Below, piece by piece: positions 63,339-64,000 of a DNA stretch of 64,000 nt. The notes under the pieces were generated by a model, which saw only the letters and a list, made by a program, of their open reading frames with translations, was not told the origin of the DNA and did not search any database. The position numbers were made by a program, and so were the translations under genes. This DNA is from Burkholderiales bacterium (GTDB lineage: Bacteria > Pseudomonadota > Gammaproteobacteria > Burkholderiales > Burkholderiaceae_C), in NCBI GenBank assembly GCA_019509985.1, contig JAEKLF010000041.1, forward strand, positions 17,017 through 81,016, in the 5' to 3' direction. The first letter of the stretch is position 1, and each line of letters starts with the position of its first letter.

Positions 63339-64000
63339 TCAGGCCGGGCTCAGCGAGGGCGCCGGAGCGCGCGGGCTGGCCTCGCGGCCGAGGAAGATCT
63401 CGTCCATCCGACCCCAGCGGAAGTCGCCGAGCAGGCGTGCAATGCGGCCATGCGTGCGCGGGATGTTGACGTAGTGGCGGAAGCGCGTCTTCGCGTTGAT
63501 GCCGGCCACGCGCGGCTGCTCGGCGTCGATTTCCCAGGGATGGAAATAGAACACCGCCGGTTCGCCGTCGATCTCGTTGACGCGACGGATCATCCAGCGC
63601 GACAACGCATAGGGCAGCAGGCGGAAATAGCCGCCACCGCTGCTGGGCAGGTTGCGCGAGCCGACGCGCAGCGTCGTCACCGGAATCTCCAGCAGGCCCT
63701 CGCGCACCGGGTAGGCAAAGCGCGGCGAGTCGGGCATGCCGTAGTGGTCGTGGGCGATGGGATAGACGCTGGACGAGTAGCGGTAGCCGGCGTCGCGCAG
63801 CACGTCGAAGGCCCAGAGGTTGGACTTGCCAATGGAGAAGCTCGGCGCACGGTAGCCGACAACGGACACGCCACCGAGGTCTTCGAGCAGCTTCTTGGCG
63901 CTGCCGATGTCTTCGAGGAAGGCGGCCGGGCTCAGGTCGCTGGCGCGCTCATGGCCATAGCCGTGGCTGGCCAGCTCATGGCCGCCCGCCACGATGGCCT
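63339..64000 (-). CDS. XrtA system polysaccharide deacetylase (partial, runs off the window)
   Basis: The C-terminal 220 residues of a NodB-type deacetylase of the XrtA group; the start and motif 1 (TFDDG) lie beyond the window edge. Motif 2 is visible as GHELASHGYGHERA, followed by VVGYRAPSFSIGKSNLWAFD and the YFHPWEIDAEQPR block that marks this group. The frame stays open through base 64000. It is the most upstream visible gene of the long minus-strand operon. Confidence 0.93.
   Translation of the reverse strand, partial: AIVAGGHELASHGYGHERASDLSPAAFLEDIGSAKKLLEDLGGVSVVGYRAPSFSIGKSNLWAFDVLRDAGYRYSSSVYPIAHDHYGMPDSPRFAYPVREGLLEIPVTTLRVGSRNLPSSGGGYFRLLPYALSRWMIRRVNEIDGEPAVFYFHPWEIDAEQPRVAGINAKTRFRHYVNIPRTHGRIARLLGDFRWGRMDEIFLGREASPRAPAPSLSPA

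Overview
The window looks like a GC-rich chromosome of a betaproteobacterium, most likely a Burkholderiales of the Leptothrix/Rubrivivax/Roseateles/Methylibium kind. This rests on the strong G/C bias at third codon positions, the aat-bpt pair, the full exosortase-A (XrtA) exopolysaccharide locus, an ECF41 sigma factor and dispersed CCCCCTTGGGGGGC-type repeats. The genus is inferred by eye, not computed. I saw no rRNA, tRNA, CRISPR array, insertion sequence or prophage.

Region 1 (1-16.3 kb) is mixed chromosome. It carries a secreted M28 peptidase, a frameshifted LysR remnant, a DUF1326/DUF2182/EamA group, and a YciI (DGPF) protein. It also has an ECF41 sigma factor with its carboxymuconolactone-decarboxylase partner, each preceded by a perfect TGTCACA-N16-CGTC promoter. 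Next come a secreted HExxH protein, an FtsH-like AAA protease with an altered pore motif, an ABC ATPase/permease pair, a periplasmic binding protein, a phosphodiester-glycosidase-like protein and an acyltransferase.

Region 2 (16.4-25.75 kb, minus strand) is a Kdp potassium-uptake operon in the order small leader ORF, kdpF, kdpA, kdpB, kdpC, corA-like, kdpD, kdpE. A 31-residue membrane ORF precedes kdpF, a CorA-type channel gene sits between kdpC and kdpD, and a PhoB-type tandem direct repeat upstream is a candidate KdpE operator.

Region 3 (25.7-28.3 kb) is housekeeping: riboflavin synthase, an ArsC/Spx-like reductase, and the two N-end-rule aminoacyl-tRNA transferases Aat and Bpt.

Region 4 (28.3-64 kb) is one large exosortase-A-associated exopolysaccharide super-locus in three transcription blocks. 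Block A (minus, 33.2-28.3 kb) holds an acyl-CoA ligase, a PLP decarboxylase, a UDP-glucuronate decarboxylase and a GT2 glycosyltransferase. Block B (plus, 33.4-43.4 kb) diverges from block A and is a tightly overlapping run: acyl carrier protein, two alpha/beta hydrolases, a TPR protein, a flippase, a fucosyltransferase-like GT, an acyltransferase, a GT4, a GNAT/FemAB-like protein and an asparagine-synthetase-like protein without the glutaminase cysteine. A strong bidirectional terminator closes it. Block C (minus, 64-43.6 kb) holds a polysaccharide deacetylase, a FemAB-like protein, two XrtA-type sugar transferases, XrtA fused to EpsI, a TviB-type dehydrogenase, a methyltransferase, an amidotransferase, a UDP-glucose/GDP-mannose-type dehydrogenase, two GT4 enzymes, an O-antigen-ligase-like protein and a second deacetylase. 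It ends with a 1,420-residue secreted protein built from a propeller-like domain and six Ig plus Cys-rich repeats.

Together region 4 can make UDP-uronic acid and UDP-xylose sugars, assemble, acylate, amidate, export and ligate a surface polymer, and process PEP-CTERM proteins, although no PEP-CTERM substrate lies inside the window. The ACP/ligase/decarboxylase/two-hydrolase module is the least understood part.
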